DNA of 64,000 bases, from contig NTMA01000080.1 of NCBI GenBank assembly GCA_002917075.1, forward strand, positions 62,001-126,000. Direction: 5' to 3'. A program made the translations under genes and the position numbers. Under the pieces are notes generated by a model. It did not search any database and was not told where the DNA came from. It worked only from the letters and a program-made list of their open reading frames with translations. Origin of the DNA: Hawksworthiomyces lignivorus (lineage: Eukaryota; Ascomycota; Sordariomycetes; Ophiostomatales; Ophiostomataceae). Of the stretch, positions 33,381 through 45,334 are shown in pieces (position 1 is the stretch's first letter; each line of letters begins with the position of its first letter).

Positions 33381-35116
33381 TCATAACATGTCCATCTCGT
33401 CGTCGTCGCCGCCGTCGGCTGCGGGAATGTCGGTACCCAGCGGCTGCTCGCGCAGGAACTCGTGCTCGAGGGCCTCCTCGGCGCTGATGCGGCTGCTGGG
33501 GTCGAGGTCGAGGCAGCGGCCGAGAAAGCGGACGGCCAGCTTCTCGGCGTCGCTGAGGGGCTTGAGGGTCTTGCCGTTGTCGATGCGGCAGTTGCTCCAG
33601 AGGATGATCTTCTCGAGACTGAACCCTTCGCGGCCGACGGTGGGGATGGTGGTCTCGAACATGCAGCCGTGCAGCTGGCCGGCGACCTTCATGCGCTTGC
33701 TGCCGAAGATGGTGGCGATCTCGATCATGGCCTCGACATCGTCGGCGCTGTTGAAAAAGGGAAACCGGCGCGACAGCAGCGTCAGCAGGATGACGCCGGC
33801 GGACCAGACGTCGATCTTGGTCGTTTGCTCGGTGCACTTGAACAGCACCTCGGGGGCGCGGAAGCCACGCGTGCCGGCGCGATTGGCGCGGCGCGCAGGC
33901 CGTGTATCGTTCTTAGGGTAGCCGCTGGCGGCGAGGTTGCCAAGGCTACCGAAACCAGAGCTGCCACCACCGCCTCCACCTCCACCGGCGCCAATGCCGC
34001 TGGCGGTGCCGCCGACGTAGGCGGCGCGCAGGCGGGACTTGCGCACGCCCTCGACTTCGTGGCATAGACAAGGCTTGCTGTCGCTGCCCTCGCGCTCGGC
34101 GAGACCAAAGTCGACGAGGACGCCGCGACGCGAAGCTGGGTCGTAGAGAAAGTTGGTGGGCTTGATGTCGCGGTGCAGAATGCGGGCACGGTGGACGGCA
34201 GCCAAGGCGGTGAAGAGAGCGCGCAGGTAAATGGCCATGTCGGGCACGGTCATGCGGCGGTAGTATTCGCGGAAGTCCTGGTGACGGAAGTAGGGCAGAA
34301 CGGCGACGACCTGGTCCGTGCTGCGGAAGGCGGTGATCAGAGGGCACACGGATGGCGACTCGCGCAAGTCATGCAGAAGCTCCAGCTCGTTGAGGATGCG
34401 CAGCGGGCTCGACGTGACGTAGATCTTCTTGATGGCGACGAACTTGGCCCGCCGCCGCGGATGGGACTGGTGCGGCTTGCGCATTCCATCATCTCCGTGC
34501 CGGCCCTTCTTGAGCGGCGGCGGCGTCCACTTCTCATTTTCCTTCTCCCAGTCCCATGAGTTGTCGTAGCGCTCGTACTGCAGATCCTCTGCTTTGTAGA
34601 CGGTGGAAAATGTACCTAGGGAGGTGTTAGAAACACGAGGCCACATGGGAGACATTCTTGCCAGAGCATACCTTCGCCAATGCGCTTGATTAGCCGGAAC
34701 TGGTTGCGGAAGCTGGGAAAGGTGGCCTGCAGCTTCTCCATGTCGTGCTGCACGGTTTCATCTACCACGTCTTCGTCGGAGGTCTCCCCCGCCTCCTCCT
34801 CGTCTTCCGCTTGCTCGGCATCTGCCATATCGCCGTCATCTGCTGCTTCTTCTCCCTCTTCTTCTTCTAGTTGTTGCTGTTCCTGTTGCTGCTGCTGTTG
34901 TTCGTCTTCCTCTATCCTCGGGTCTTCTTGCACCTCTTCTTCTTCCTCATCCTGTTCCTCGGCTTCGGCCTCGACGTATATCATCTGGCCTTCTTGTGAC
35001 GAGGGGATCTCGATCTGCCCCGCCATCTCGTCATTCATCTGGGTATCTTCTGTAGATGGGGCATCTTCATGGATCTTGAACGCCTCCACTCGCTTCCGCC
35101 GCAAAACGGTGGCCAT
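33381..35116 (-). CDS. CDC7: Cdc7-family (DDK) protein kinase
   Basis: Two exons, 34,672-35,116 and 33,381-34,615, give about 559 residues. The N-terminus is acidic with a Gln-rich run. The Gly-rich loop RIGEGTFSTVYKAED spans the intron. A long insert precedes VAIKKIY (catalytic Lys). The catalytic loop is HRDIKPTNF, the metal motif VDFGLAE, then a Gly-rich insert, then GTRGFRAPEVLFKC and DVWSAGVILL. Large inserts before the ATP-binding Lys and after DFG are characteristic of Cdc7/Hsk1, which with Dbf4 phosphorylates MCM to fire replication origins in the nucleus. The C-terminus is acidic (DGGDDDEMDML). It is divergent from the condensin gene. Confidence 0.92.
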
Positions 35117-35982
35117 ATCGACAAGGAGAGCCTAGGAAAAACAACGATATAAAGAAAAAGCAAAAAGAAAGCACGTGCCAAGAGAGAAGAGAGCAGTCTG
35201 TCGAGGCCTAGTTCAACCAAAGCCACCGACACAATGGATGCTCGATCCCTGTGTTCAAGCTGGGATAATAGGCAAATAGAGAAGAGAGGCGTACACCGAG
35301 AAGTTCAGCGAATGGTCTTATTTCGTTTTCTCGGTGCAACTGGTATGGTGGTGGTGGTGGTAGTGGTGGCGGTGGTGGTTGTTGTCGTTGTATCTTTTGG
35401 TGTGTCTGGGATGCATAATGGTCTGTCACTATGAGCTAAAGCGTGTTCGACTAACAAATTTGCAGCTAAGCCGACGCGCTGCTTAAGCGCTGTCAACTGC
35501 AATTGGTAAGACTTCCAGCGATTCGGCAGTGCTGAGACGCGCCAGAAAATTCTGGCGTGGGCTGAATATTACTATGGTGGGGGTGAATTAGTGCACAGCT
35601 GCCAAAAGAGGAAGGGGGGACAACAATACGCGTCGGCTTCCCAAAACGGCAATTGCGCAAGTAAACATAAACAAGCCGTTGCCCAGGGGCCCTTTCCCCG
35701 CCTAATCCACCAAAAAGACTGCCATTGGGCACTGAAGGCGCAGACGACTGCCAAAACACAGCGCCACATCCTCTGCACAGCCAAACATCCAAACATCCAA
35801 ACATCGCCAGCAGACTATTGACAAAGCGACATCTGTGCTGTTTTGTGCTTGTCGCAAGCTTTGTAGCTTCTTTTCTTTATATTTCTTTTCCTCGTTATCG
35901 TCTTCTTGTTTGGTGTCTTTGCATCTGCAAAAGAGAACCAACCCTTCGTCAGGCGCTATCTTTGCGCCCCGAGCCTGTCGCC
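35117..35982. promoter_or_regulatory. Divergent intergenic region between CDC7 and condensin subunit 1
   Basis: It includes 5' leader sequence of both genes and a GGT-type trinucleotide tract at about 35,341-35,390. Tandem CCAAACAT units occur near 35,782-35,806. No gene is seen. Confidence 0.5.
35341..35390. repeat. Imperfect GGT/GTT trinucleotide repeat
   Basis: Tandem GGT units with a few substitutions. Confidence 0.85.
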
Positions 35983-38900
35983 ATGGACGCCATTAACTTC
36001 GACATCAACAATGCCCTCAAGTTCTACATGAGCGATCCGGCTTCGATCCCGACCCCCGAAGCCGACTCAGCGCTCTTCGACTGCGAGAACGATCCAGAGG
36101 CCCTCACAAATGCAGTCATCAGCCCCGTGCTCAACCCCATCGTCGATGCTGTCGCTGAGAGCCCCGATGCCATCACGCGCAGCGCATACTTCGACTCATT
36201 GCAGTTCCTGTTAAAGTGCGCATCTCTTCATTTTTCTTTACTCTTCTTTGCTTCCTTTACTTTCTCTCGTCGCTAACGCTCCGGTCAAATCCCAGATACA
36301 CCTCATTCCTGCCGACCCATGCGCTCAGCAAAGTCTTTGACCTCATCACATCCGGCCTCTCTGCCGAGGCCGACGCCATTCACCACGACCTCGAGTCCGA
36401 CGAGCAGGATCTCGTCGCCCACCACAAGCAGCTGCTTGAGATCTACGGCTTCCTGCTACAGTGGACCGTGTCCGCCGTCGAGACCAAGGCCGCCGAGAAG
36501 TCGTCGTCTGCGCCGGCCGCTCGCAGCCGCAAGACCAAGGGCAGCGGCAGCAAAAAATCCGGCGTCGACGACCGCGATGGCAGCTGGGACTCGTCCGCCC
36601 AGCTGCAGACCGCCCTCGACACCATGTGCAAAGTTCTGCGCCTCAAGCTGTCCAAGATCTTCCTGACCACCTCCGAGCGCGACACTTTCATGGGCCTGAT
36701 CACCCGCCCCGTCTACCTCGTCCTCGAGAGCGAGCAGCGCGTCAAGGTCACCTCCATCCGCATGCACGCCTTCAAGGTCCTCTGCATGGCTGTCAAGCAC
36801 CACGGCCACGCCTACGCCGCCCAGATCTCCATCGTCCAGAACCTCACCTATTTTGAGCACCTGTCCGAGCCCATGGCCGAGTTCCTCCACATCCTGTCTG
36901 ACCAGTACGACTATGAGCAGTTGGCCAACGAGATCCTGGTCGAGCTCAGCAACAAAGAGTTCAGCAGCAACGACACCAAGGGCCCCAAGTCCGTGTCTTC
37001 CTTTGTTATCAAACTCTCGGAGCTGGCTCCGCGCCTCGTCATCAAGCAGGTGGCGTCGCTCATCAAGCAGATGGACAGCGAGGTGAGACTGCCCTTTTTT
37101 TTTATAGCTTTTGCCTTTCCTACACATACAAGGCATGCGCAACTAACATAGTTTAGTCCTACACTCTGCGCTGCGCGCTGATCGAGATCTGCGGCAACAT
37201 GATCGCCTACCTGAGTCGCCAAGAGGAGCGTGGCGAAGACCACAAGTCCCAGCTCAACGCCTTCTTCAGCGTACTCGAAGAGCGCTTCCTCGACATCAAC
37301 CCCTACTGCCGCTCGCGTACCCTCCAGGTCTACGTCAAGCTGTGCGACCTAGAAATGAAGTTCCCCAAGCGCCGCCTCAAGGCCGCCGAGCTTGCCAACC
37401 AGAGCCTCGAGGACAAGAGCAGCAACGTGCGCCGCAACGCCATCAAGCTGCTCGGCTGCCTGATCAAGACCCACCCCTTCACCGCCATGCACGGCGCCCA
37501 GCTGTCCCGCAAAGACTACCAGGAGCGCCTCGAAAAGGTCGATCAGGAGATCCAGTCGCTGCGGCCACCCGAGGGCGCTCCGGACCTGGGCGAGAATGCC
37601 AATGCCACCGGCCTGCTGGACGAGGCCACCCAGATCGAGTCGCCTAAGAAGCCCGTGACCGAGATGACCGACGAGGAGAAGATTGCCGCCATCCGCAAGG
37701 CCCAAGAGGAGGCCGCCACGTCCGAGGCCATCAGCAAGCTCACGCTCACCAAGAAATACTACTCAGAAGCCCTCAAGTTTATCAGCATCCTCCATGCCGC
37801 CACCGGCACCATCTGCCAGCTGCTGGGCGCGCGCAACAAGAGCGAGGTCATCGAGGCCATGGACTACTTTGAGATCGGCGACGCCTACGACATCGAGCAG
37901 AACAAGGTCGGCATCCGCCGCATGCTCCGCCTCATCTGGACCAAGGGCAACAGCGACGAGGGCAAGGGCGTCCAGACCCACCTGATCGAGTGCTACCGCC
38001 GGCTCTTCTTCGAGGCCCCCGACTCCTTCAGCGCCAACGACGCCGCCAACTACATCGCCCGCAACATGATCAGCCTGACCTTTGGTGCCACGCCCGCCGA
38101 GCTGACATCGCTGGAGCAGCTCCTCGCCACCATGATGAAGGGTGGCATGATCCCCGATATGGTCGTGGCCAAGCTCTGGCAGGTGTATGGCGTGCAGAAG
38201 CGCGAGATCTCGCGCACGCAGCGCCGCGGCGCCATCATCGTCCTAGGCATGCTAGCCACCGCCAGCCCCGAGATCGTTGTCGGCGAAATGGAGACCATGC
38301 TGCGCACCGGCCTAGGCGCGCACGGCCGCGCCGACCTGCAGCTGGCCAAGTACACGTGCGTGGCGCTGCAGCGCATCAACCCCGTGGGCCGCCAGGCCAA
38401 GGACTCGAGCATCACCTTCTCGCGCCTGCCCAACGATCACGCCGTGCTGGGAAAGCTGGCCGCCATCATCGACGTGCCCTCCGACAGCAAGGAGTGGTTC
38501 GGCGTGGCCGAGCAGGCCATCAACGCCATCTATGCTCTCTCCAAGCACCCCGACGTGCTCTGCTCCGAGATCATCCGCCGCAAGACGCGCATCGTCTTCT
38601 CGCCGTCGTCCTCGCGTCCCACCAGCTCGCGCGGCGACGCCACCACGGTCGTCCAGACGGACGCCGACGGCAACGCGACCGTGCTGCCCGCGGAACCGCA
38701 GCAGCCCGCCAAGCCCAGCCGCGACGGCACCATTGCTCTGTCTCAGCTCCTCTTCGTCGTGGGCCACGTGGCCATCAAGCAGATCGTCCATCTCGAGCTG
38801 TGCGAGCTGGACTTCAAGCGCCGCAAGCAGGAGAAGGAGAAGACGGAGGCCGCCGCCAAGGCAGCCGAGGAAGAAGAGGCCGCAGCGTCGGGCGCCACGC

Positions 38901-39826
38901 GGCGAACAGGCCGCGGCAAGAAGGGCGCCGCCGCCGCCGACAAGGCGGGCAAGGACGCCACGCCCGCGCCCGCTGCCGCCGCTGACGAGGGCGACGAGCT
39001 GGATCTCATCGGCGGCACGACGGAAGACGACTTCACCGAGGCCATGCAGCACATCCGCGAGCGCGAGCTGCTGTACGGACCCACGGCGCTGCTGGGCATG
39101 TTCGGCCCGCTGGTGTCGGAGATCTGCGCCAACAACACGACGTACAAGGACCGCGGCCTGCAGGCGGCGGCCACGCTGTGCATGGCCAAGCTCATGTGCG
39201 TCAGCGCCGAGTACTGCGAGACGAACCTGCCGCTGCTCATCACCATCATGGAGCGGTCGACGGACGCGACGGTGCGGTCCAACGCGGTCATCGCGCTGGG
39301 CGACATGGCCGTGTGCTTCAACCACCTGATCGACGAGAACACCGACTTCTTGTACCGGCGGCTGGCGGACGACGACGCTTCGGTCAAGCGCACGTGCCTG
39401 ATGACGCTGACGTTCTTGATTCTGGCCGGCCAGGTCAAGGTCAAGGGCCAGCTGGGCGAGATGGCCAAGTGCCTCGAGGACGACGACAAGCGCATCGCCG
39501 ACCTCGCACGCATGTTCTTCACCGAGCTGTCCACCAAGGACAATGCCGTCTACAACCACTTTGTCGACATGTTCAGCCTGCTGTCGGCCGAGACTGCCCT
39601 GGGCGAAGAGAGCTTCCGCCGCATCGTGCGCTTCCTGCTCGGCTTCGTCGAGAAGGACAAGCACGCCCGCCAGCTGGCCGAGAAGCTGGCCGCCCGCCTC
39701 GCCCGCTGCGAGACCGAGCGCCAGTGGAACGACGTCGCCTTTGCGCTGGGCCTGCTGCAGCACAAGAGCGAAGACATCAACAAGGTGCTCTCCGAGGGCT
39801 TCCGCGTCGTGCAGATCTCGGGCTGA
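35983..39826 (+). CDS. YCS4: Condensin complex subunit 1 (Cnd1/Ycs4/CAP-D2)
   Basis: Three exons, 35,983-36,215, 36,296-37,082 and 37,157-39,826, give 1,229 residues, the expected size. The N-terminal part (MDAINFDINNALKFYM) and the later HEAT-repeat region (GPLVSEICANN, STDATVRSNAVIALGDM, NTDFLYRRLADDDASVKR, LMTLTFLILAGQVKVKGQ) match the condensin D2 subunit. A basic, Ala-rich low-complexity stretch (about residues 940-1,000) contains TRRTGRGKKG. The protein would work in the nucleus with SMC2/SMC4 and the kleisin in mitotic chromosome compaction. Both introns have good GT-AG borders and phases. Nothing odd was seen. Confidence 0.95.
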
Positions 39827-40223
39827 GCTTTCTGTTTCACTGTACATTTAGTCCAATGTTTTTTTTTTTCCTTTTGTTCTGGACTTCCCAGTCTGTCTTA
39901 ATTTTTTTTAAATCTCATTTGCGAGTTGGGAGGAAAATCTCGGGATGGGTGGGCTATTATATCTCCAGGCGTAATGATGCAATGCAATCCAAGTTATTCT
40001 TTTTTAATCGTATTTTTGTATTGTGTTTTTGTATCTTGTGCAAAAAATAAGGGTTCATCCTCTTCAGATGAATTCGACTTCCCACATCAAACTATGTACA
40101 GCCATCTTCCGTTCCCTCCGCCAGTTCAGATCCAACTTCCTTTTGTAATCAGGACTCAATTGGTTTTCCTGTTCCCCGTTCTTTAAAAAGAAAGACATCC
40201 ATATTGCCTTATCCCGTCTCTCT
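39827..40223. terminator. Convergent 3' flanks of the condensin and NDUFA13 genes
   Basis: T-rich runs at 39,859-39,870 and 39,900-39,912 and A/T-rich sequence suit 3' ends of two convergent genes. No other gene. Confidence 0.4.
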
Positions 40224-40900
40224 CTATTTCGTAACATCCTTGGGCACGGCCGCGAACGTCGGCCGCACAAAGCGGTCGGTGTTGTAGACAGACACGTTCC
40301 CGCCGAGCAGCGCCTTCTCGCGCGCCTGGTCCGCTAGGTGCCGCCGCACCTGGTCGCGGTCCTCTTCAGCCTGCAGCAGCGGGATCAGGTGGATGCGCGA
40401 CCACATCTTCTCGCGGGCCATCTCGCTGGATAGGGAGTAAGTAGGGGAGCTCGTAAGGAGGGCATGGGAAGGAAAATAGTCCACAGCCGTAAATTGAGAA
40501 GAAGAGCGTTGGAAACTTACTGCTGCTCGCGCACGCCGAGAGCCAGCTTGTACCAGCCGTAGGTCATGACCACGCCGCAGATGCCCAGCAGGACAGCCGG
40601 GCGGAAGCCGCGGGAGGGGAGGTTTCTCTGGAGCGAAGGGGAATATACGTCGTCAGCCAATCTTCTTTCCACAGTTGTGAAATCGCAGTCCGTTCGCTCT
40701 GGCTCTCGTCCTCCTCTGTTTTGAGTGCCGTCGTCGGCAGGGCTGCTTCGCTAAGGGTGGCGGTCTTGATCCACAGGCTCAGGTCTACCGGCCCAGCCTA
40801 CGATTCACCACTATCGCAAGAACAGATCCGTGCTTTTTCGCTTCCTTACCTTGTACTGCACGGCGGCGTAGCCGCCGGACGGGGGCATGTCCTGAGGCAT
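40224..40900 (-). CDS. NDUFA13: NADH:ubiquinone oxidoreductase subunit NDUFA13/GRIM-19
   Basis: Three exons, 40,850-40,900, 40,521-40,627 and 40,224-40,425, give 119 residues. The start MPQDMPPSGGYAAVQYKRNL is the conserved N-terminus of the family. A single membrane segment lies at about residues 28-47, followed by a charged helical tail (REQHEMAREKMWSRI...) and a C-terminus ending in VPKDVTK. The protein is an accessory subunit of mitochondrial complex I. Splice sites are canonical (GTAAGG, GTAAGT donors). An in-frame upstream extension is not needed. Confidence 0.93.
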
Positions 40901-41641
40901 GTTGGGCGGAGGTTTGAGGGGAGAAGAGGGAGAGTGTGGATGGAATCTGTGTTGGCGGGTTGCGTCACAGCGGCAACTCAATTGACGGACGCCGGCTTTC
41001 GTTTCGAAATTTTCGGTCGCCCCAGATGTCGCAAGGGGTGCTTCTCGTCGTCTGTCGTGAGGGAGTGCGTTGGCCCGCGGGATGCGCTTCAATCGACGGT
41101 CTTGCGAGGTCCTGGTCGGCTGTGTCGAGAGGGTTGCGTGAAAAGCAAAGAAAACAGTCGGAGGACCGGGTCTTGCTTCCTAGGGTTTTAGCCAATCACA
41201 GGCGGGGAATTTGCTGCTTTGCATTCGCTGCTGGACAGTCTACGATTTTGTGATTATGTAACATGACCCACTTTTGTCACCTACAGCATCCAGGTTCTCT
41301 GCCCCTTCTCAATAAGGCGTTCCCATACTCAACGTCGTCATTCGTCTCAAGGCACTCGTAGACCGGCAGCCTGCTCAACTACCATGGCAAAGACCATGGG
41401 CTATTTGGTGATGCATTATTTTCTTTATGTGCGCTGGCAGGCGCAGACTCTCAGCTTGGTGCCTTCTGCTACAGAAAAGATAAAGAGAGCAAAGCCACCA
41501 TCGTATTTTTGGGATCTTGATTCTCGTCTGCCTATTCTAACTAAAATTATGTAGCTATTTTCAACTATGACATGTGCGGCTCTCATGCCTTAGTTACCCT
41601 GGAAGACCACTGATTCAACGCTGCCGGGTGCCTTTGCATCG
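40901..41641. other. Intergenic region
   Basis: Promoter of NDUFA13 and 3' flank of the next gene. Short open frames exist in several frames but none shows family features. Confidence 0.5.
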
Positions 41642-42487
41642 TCACCCCCAGGTCCGCTCGTCCTCCAGATCCTGGCTGCCAGGCGACGGGCTTGAGGTGC
41701 AGAGAGCGCCTGTGTCTTGCACAGCTGTCTGGCATCTGCTTTGCGCTTGGGGATGAGCGGAATGACGCTGGTGGCGGATGGGAGAAGAGGAATCTCCCCC
41801 AGATCTCGCATTGTGCTTTTCTGGCGCCGGGGGCCCTTGGGCCAGCAAATCGAGAAATTCAGGGCCTATGTCCTCGTATGCAGCCCAGCCTTCTTCTTTA
41901 TGCTCGTTCGGGGCCATCTTAAGCACAAAGACATCACCCCAATAAGAATACCGCATGTCCCCTCCATCGGTGATCCACGCCGGAACACAATGGTTGCGCG
42001 GTAGCTCATTCACGGCATAGGAGTAGAGGACGTAATAGGTTCCCGCACAGGATGGATATTGCCGCTGTAGATTGTGGTCAAATCGATCGATAAGGTATCG
42101 CTGCGCAAGATTCCGGAATTCCTGGAGTGGAAGGGCAGTTGGACCGCGAATAAGAATCCTCTTTAGATCTCGCAGCTGCTGAAAGTGCTGATACCCGGAG
42201 ATGCGATCATCTTGAAGCAGCTCGAGTCTATGCAGGTCGCGAAGGTCCCAGGAGCTGTTCCAATAGTTGCGTAGATCGGGAACGCGGCAGAGGAAGCCCC
42301 AGGTGGCCCCAGGATCGTTAATGGTAGTGAGTGAGACGAGATGAGCAGGAGTGCCGTCGGCTGGGATCCTAACGCCAGTGACGGTGACGGACGGGGGATC
42401 CGGACCTAGCTGCTCCGGCTCCTTTTCTTCCCAGCCAAGGAAGGACCGCACTGAAGCGAGCATGTTGAAAGCGGGAGAGAGATCCAT
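41642..42487 (-). CDS. Hypothetical protein
   Basis: A 281-residue single-exon frame that I do not recognise. It has no signal peptide or membrane segment. The middle is rich in aromatic residues and looks folded (WGFLCRVPDLRNYWNSSWD, then VPAWITDGGDMRYSYWGD). The last 60 residues are Ser, Pro and Gln rich and low in complexity, and could be misread past a missed intron. Third-position base use is less GC-biased than in the housekeeping neighbours, in line with a lineage-specific gene. The ATG at 42,487 is the first in frame. Confidence 0.6.
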   Translation of the reverse strand: MDLSPAFNMLASVRSFLGWEEKEPEQLGPDPPSVTVTGVRIPADGTPAHLVSLTTINDPGATWGFLCRVPDLRNYWNSSWDLRDLHRLELLQDDRISGYQHFQQLRDLKRILIRGPTALPLQEFRNLAQRYLIDRFDHNLQRQYPSCAGTYYVLYSYAVNELPRNHCVPAWITDGGDMRYSYWGDVFVLKMAPNEHKEEGWAAYEDIGPEFLDLLAQGPPAPEKHNARSGGDSSSPIRHQRHSAHPQAQSRCQTAVQDTGALCTSSPSPGSQDLEDERTWG

Positions 42488-43653
42488 ATCCGTACCGAGT
42501 AAAGAAAGTGCTGGTGGGGATTTCGCATCAGTGTTTAGAATAGTGTCTAAACAAAGTTACAAGATTCTGGGAGCAATGCTACGAATTCAGTGGCCCTGCT
42601 GCAATTTTCATTCCCTCTGCTCTTAAACCCAGCCGCAGCTCATTTTACAGTAGATTCCCTCGTAGAAAGTGTCTCTTTTATCAGGCGACTGGGTGTCATG
42701 TTGCCCAATCGTGTCTGATCCCCTATGCTTTCTTTTTCCTAGATCGCAATGAGATAATTTTACTTTTGGAAGTCGCCCATTGGGAAAAGTGACTTCGTAG
42801 CCCCTTGCATGGCATTGCCCGCGATACAAACAATCTGAACTGATATCGAGAGGGCCGAGAATGTCTAAGAAAGCCAATGCCGCGCATAGGTAGTCGAAAA
42901 TGCAGAATAAAGATCCATGCGAGGTTATTCCAGTTTGGCAGATAATATGTCGTCGCTCTCAGAATATGCGCGCAGGTGCTCGGTCTACTTTGTTCTCCCT
43001 ATGATCTTGATTATCCTTGAGCCAATCATGAGAAGCAAAAAGGGAGGGATCATGCGTTGCCGGATCTGTCGGGGAGCTGAATGACACCTCCGTACGTGAT
43101 GCACTACGACTTAGATTTACATTTGTCCACCGTAGGCTGCATCGCAGTGCTTGCTCCGCAGAGGCGAGACACCCCGAGTTGAGTTTTGCACTCCAGATGA
43201 GAAGCGCGTTACCAATGGCCGTCAAACTTATTCTAATGGTACATATTTACACATGACGTATTTTTTTAACGGATAAGCTGGCATATTAGGCTGACAAGAA
43301 AAGAACTATGAAGAAAGGATCGCCGCGCGAATCCCACATGCATTGCATCAGCCAACGTCCCAAATGACGACGAATAAGTTATTTCGGCAATTCTAGTGCG
43401 ATAAGTTTGCTCCGAGGCCGTTTCAATGCCATTAATAATACTGCATCAAGCTTGCCAGCCTAACACACCGACAAAATTGATATACTCTGTCAGAATAGAG
43501 GAGTTAGGAGGATCCGCGCCCGCAGGACTAGTACTTATACCGGCCGCGCTCTTCAAAAAGCACCCCTCGGCTTCATCTGGCCGGTAGCCCCTCGCTGCCT
43601 CTGTCAAACACAAACAACAAACACAAACAACACACTGCAAAACTCTGCCCAGC
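42488..43653. other. Intergenic region
   Basis: A 1.2-kb region. A minus-strand frame at 42,623-42,877 has several Cys but no ATG (starts with TTG) and is not called. The last 100 bp contain CAAACA-type repeats just before the reductase ATG, as in many fungal leaders. Confidence 0.5.
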
Positions 43654-44613
43654 ATGCCGGCCCAGCCCGTCTCCGTAGTCTTTGGCGCCCCGGGCTTCAT
43701 GGACCCGTTCCTGTCCGACGAGGGCATGGCGCAGGCCTTTGCCATCCTCAAGGCCCACGGCGTCACCACGCTCGACTCGGCGCAGGTCTACGGCACCTCG
43801 GAGAAGCGCATCGGCGAGGTGCACGCCGGCGACCAGTTCACCATCGACACCAAGTGGGGGTCGCGCCTGTTGTTTACGGACAAGACGGCGTCCTGGGCCA
43901 CAAAGGAGTTTATTGTGACCTCGGCCAAGGAGAGCATCGCGCGCCTCAACGTCAAGCAGGTCGACATCTTCTACCTGCACGCCCCAGACCCCAACACGCC
44001 GCTGGCCGAGACGCTGGCGGGCGTCGACGAGGTCTACCGCGCGGGCCTGTTCCGCCGCTTCGGCCTGTCCAACTTTGACGCGGCCGGCGTGCAGGCCGTC
44101 TACGACCACGCCAAGGCGCACGGCTACGTGCTGCCGACGGTGTACCAGGGCAACTACAGCGCGGCGGCGCGGCGCGTCGAGGCCGAGGTGTTCCCGACGC
44201 TGCGCAAGCTGGGCTTCGCCTTCTACGCCTACAGCCCGCTGGCCGGCGGCCTGCTGACCAAGACGGCCGAGGACATCCGCGCCGGCAAGGGCCGCTTCGC
44301 CCCCGACGCCATGTACGGCAAGCTCTACAACAAGCCGTCGATCCTCGAGAGCCTGGCGCTCTGGGAGCGCATAGCCGCCGACGAGGGCGTGTCGCGCGCC
44401 GAGCTAGCCTACCGCTGGATCGCCTCCAACTCCGTCCTGCGCCCCGAACTCGGCGACGCCATCATCGTCGGCGCCAGCTCCCACGCCCAACTGGAGCAGA
44501 CGCTCACCGCCATCGCAAAGGGCGGCCTCAGCGACAAGGCCATCGCCGCCATCGACGAGTTCTGGACCAAGATCCAGCACGAGTCGCCCCTGAACAACCT
44601 GGCCGGGTTCTGA
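43654..44613 (+). CDS. Aldo/keto reductase (AKR7-like, aflatoxin-aldehyde-reductase type)
   Basis: A single exon of 319 residues, a typical AKR length. The catalytic tetrad is visible as Asp41 and Tyr46 in TLDSAQVYG, Lys67 in DTKWGS and His109 in YLHAPD. RFGLSNF and the C-terminal IIVGASSHAQLEQTL (cofactor phosphate site) complete the (alpha/beta)8 reductase pattern. The family reduces aldehydes and ketones with NADPH in the cytosol; the substrate is unknown. Strong GC bias at third positions resembles the housekeeping genes. It stands alone, with over 700 bp on either side. Confidence 0.92.
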   Translation: MPAQPVSVVFGAPGFMDPFLSDEGMAQAFAILKAHGVTTLDSAQVYGTSEKRIGEVHAGDQFTIDTKWGSRLLFTDKTASWATKEFIVTSAKESIARLNVKQVDIFYLHAPDPNTPLAETLAGVDEVYRAGLFRRFGLSNFDAAGVQAVYDHAKAHGYVLPTVYQGNYSAAARRVEAEVFPTLRKLGFAFYAYSPLAGGLLTKTAEDIRAGKGRFAPDAMYGKLYNKPSILESLALWERIAADEGVSRAELAYRWIASNSVLRPELGDAIIVGASSHAQLEQTLTAIAKGGLSDKAIAAIDEFWTKIQHESPLNNLAGF

Positions 44614-45334
44614 GCGGGCTCCCTCTTGCTCTACCGCGCGGCTGCAGGCGGCTTGGGCATGTGCCCCGCGGCACTGAACTGGCGAAGGATAGCAGTTCGC
44701 AGCGGATACACTCCGCAGTGACGAGATTGCCGTTTATGGCGTTGGTATAAAAGATTAACTGTAGAGTAAGAAGTTAGATAAGAACTTGGAATCTGCACAC
44801 CCATTTATCTGAGTCCCGCGGCCATTCACTAAGTGCGCAATACAAGGCCAAGAGAAGAACCCACAACTAGCGTGATGCTACTTTGAAGAAAAGGCACGTA
44901 CGCCTCTACCTATATCTTGAAAATGGTCAAATTTAAGTGTAAATATAATAGGAATTTGTCGAGATATAGCGGAAAAGATGGATCTCTGTGCAAATCAAGA
45001 TGATGCTGCCTTAGTGGAGTTGCTATCCGACTCATTGTTTCACAAAGGTGTCGCAACATCTCAAAGTCTAGGAGAGAACTTCCTCGCACTGCCTGTGACG
45101 TGATTCGGCTCGGGAAACGTGCTCAGTCTTCGTTGGAAGCATCCGTTCCTGGCAGCTCCTGGTGCCCTTGATGTTTTGGAAGAAGCAACGCACGGCCGCA
45201 CAAGTAGCAATAGAGGGTGCCCTCATGTCTCCTTGAATACATCCAGAGCATAATGGACTCAAAGCAGTGATTATTCTCTTGCACTTTGACTCTTTATTCA
45301 CAGTGTTATTGGATTTCTTTCGCAGCACGGCATC
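44614..45334. other. Intergenic region
   Basis: 3' flank of the reductase and promoter of the amidase fusion. No gene seen. Confidence 0.5.

Noticed and set aside
38312..39847. Long minus-strand open frame (511 codons) opposite the condensin gene
   Set aside because: It is antisense to a clear condensin exon. Its composition (Gly, Arg, Ala, Gln, Leu) is what GC-rich complementary frames give, and no domain is seen.
42623..42877. Cys-containing minus-strand frame, possible small secreted protein
   Set aside because: It starts with TTG and has no in-frame ATG or convincing signal peptide. An upstream exon could not be found.
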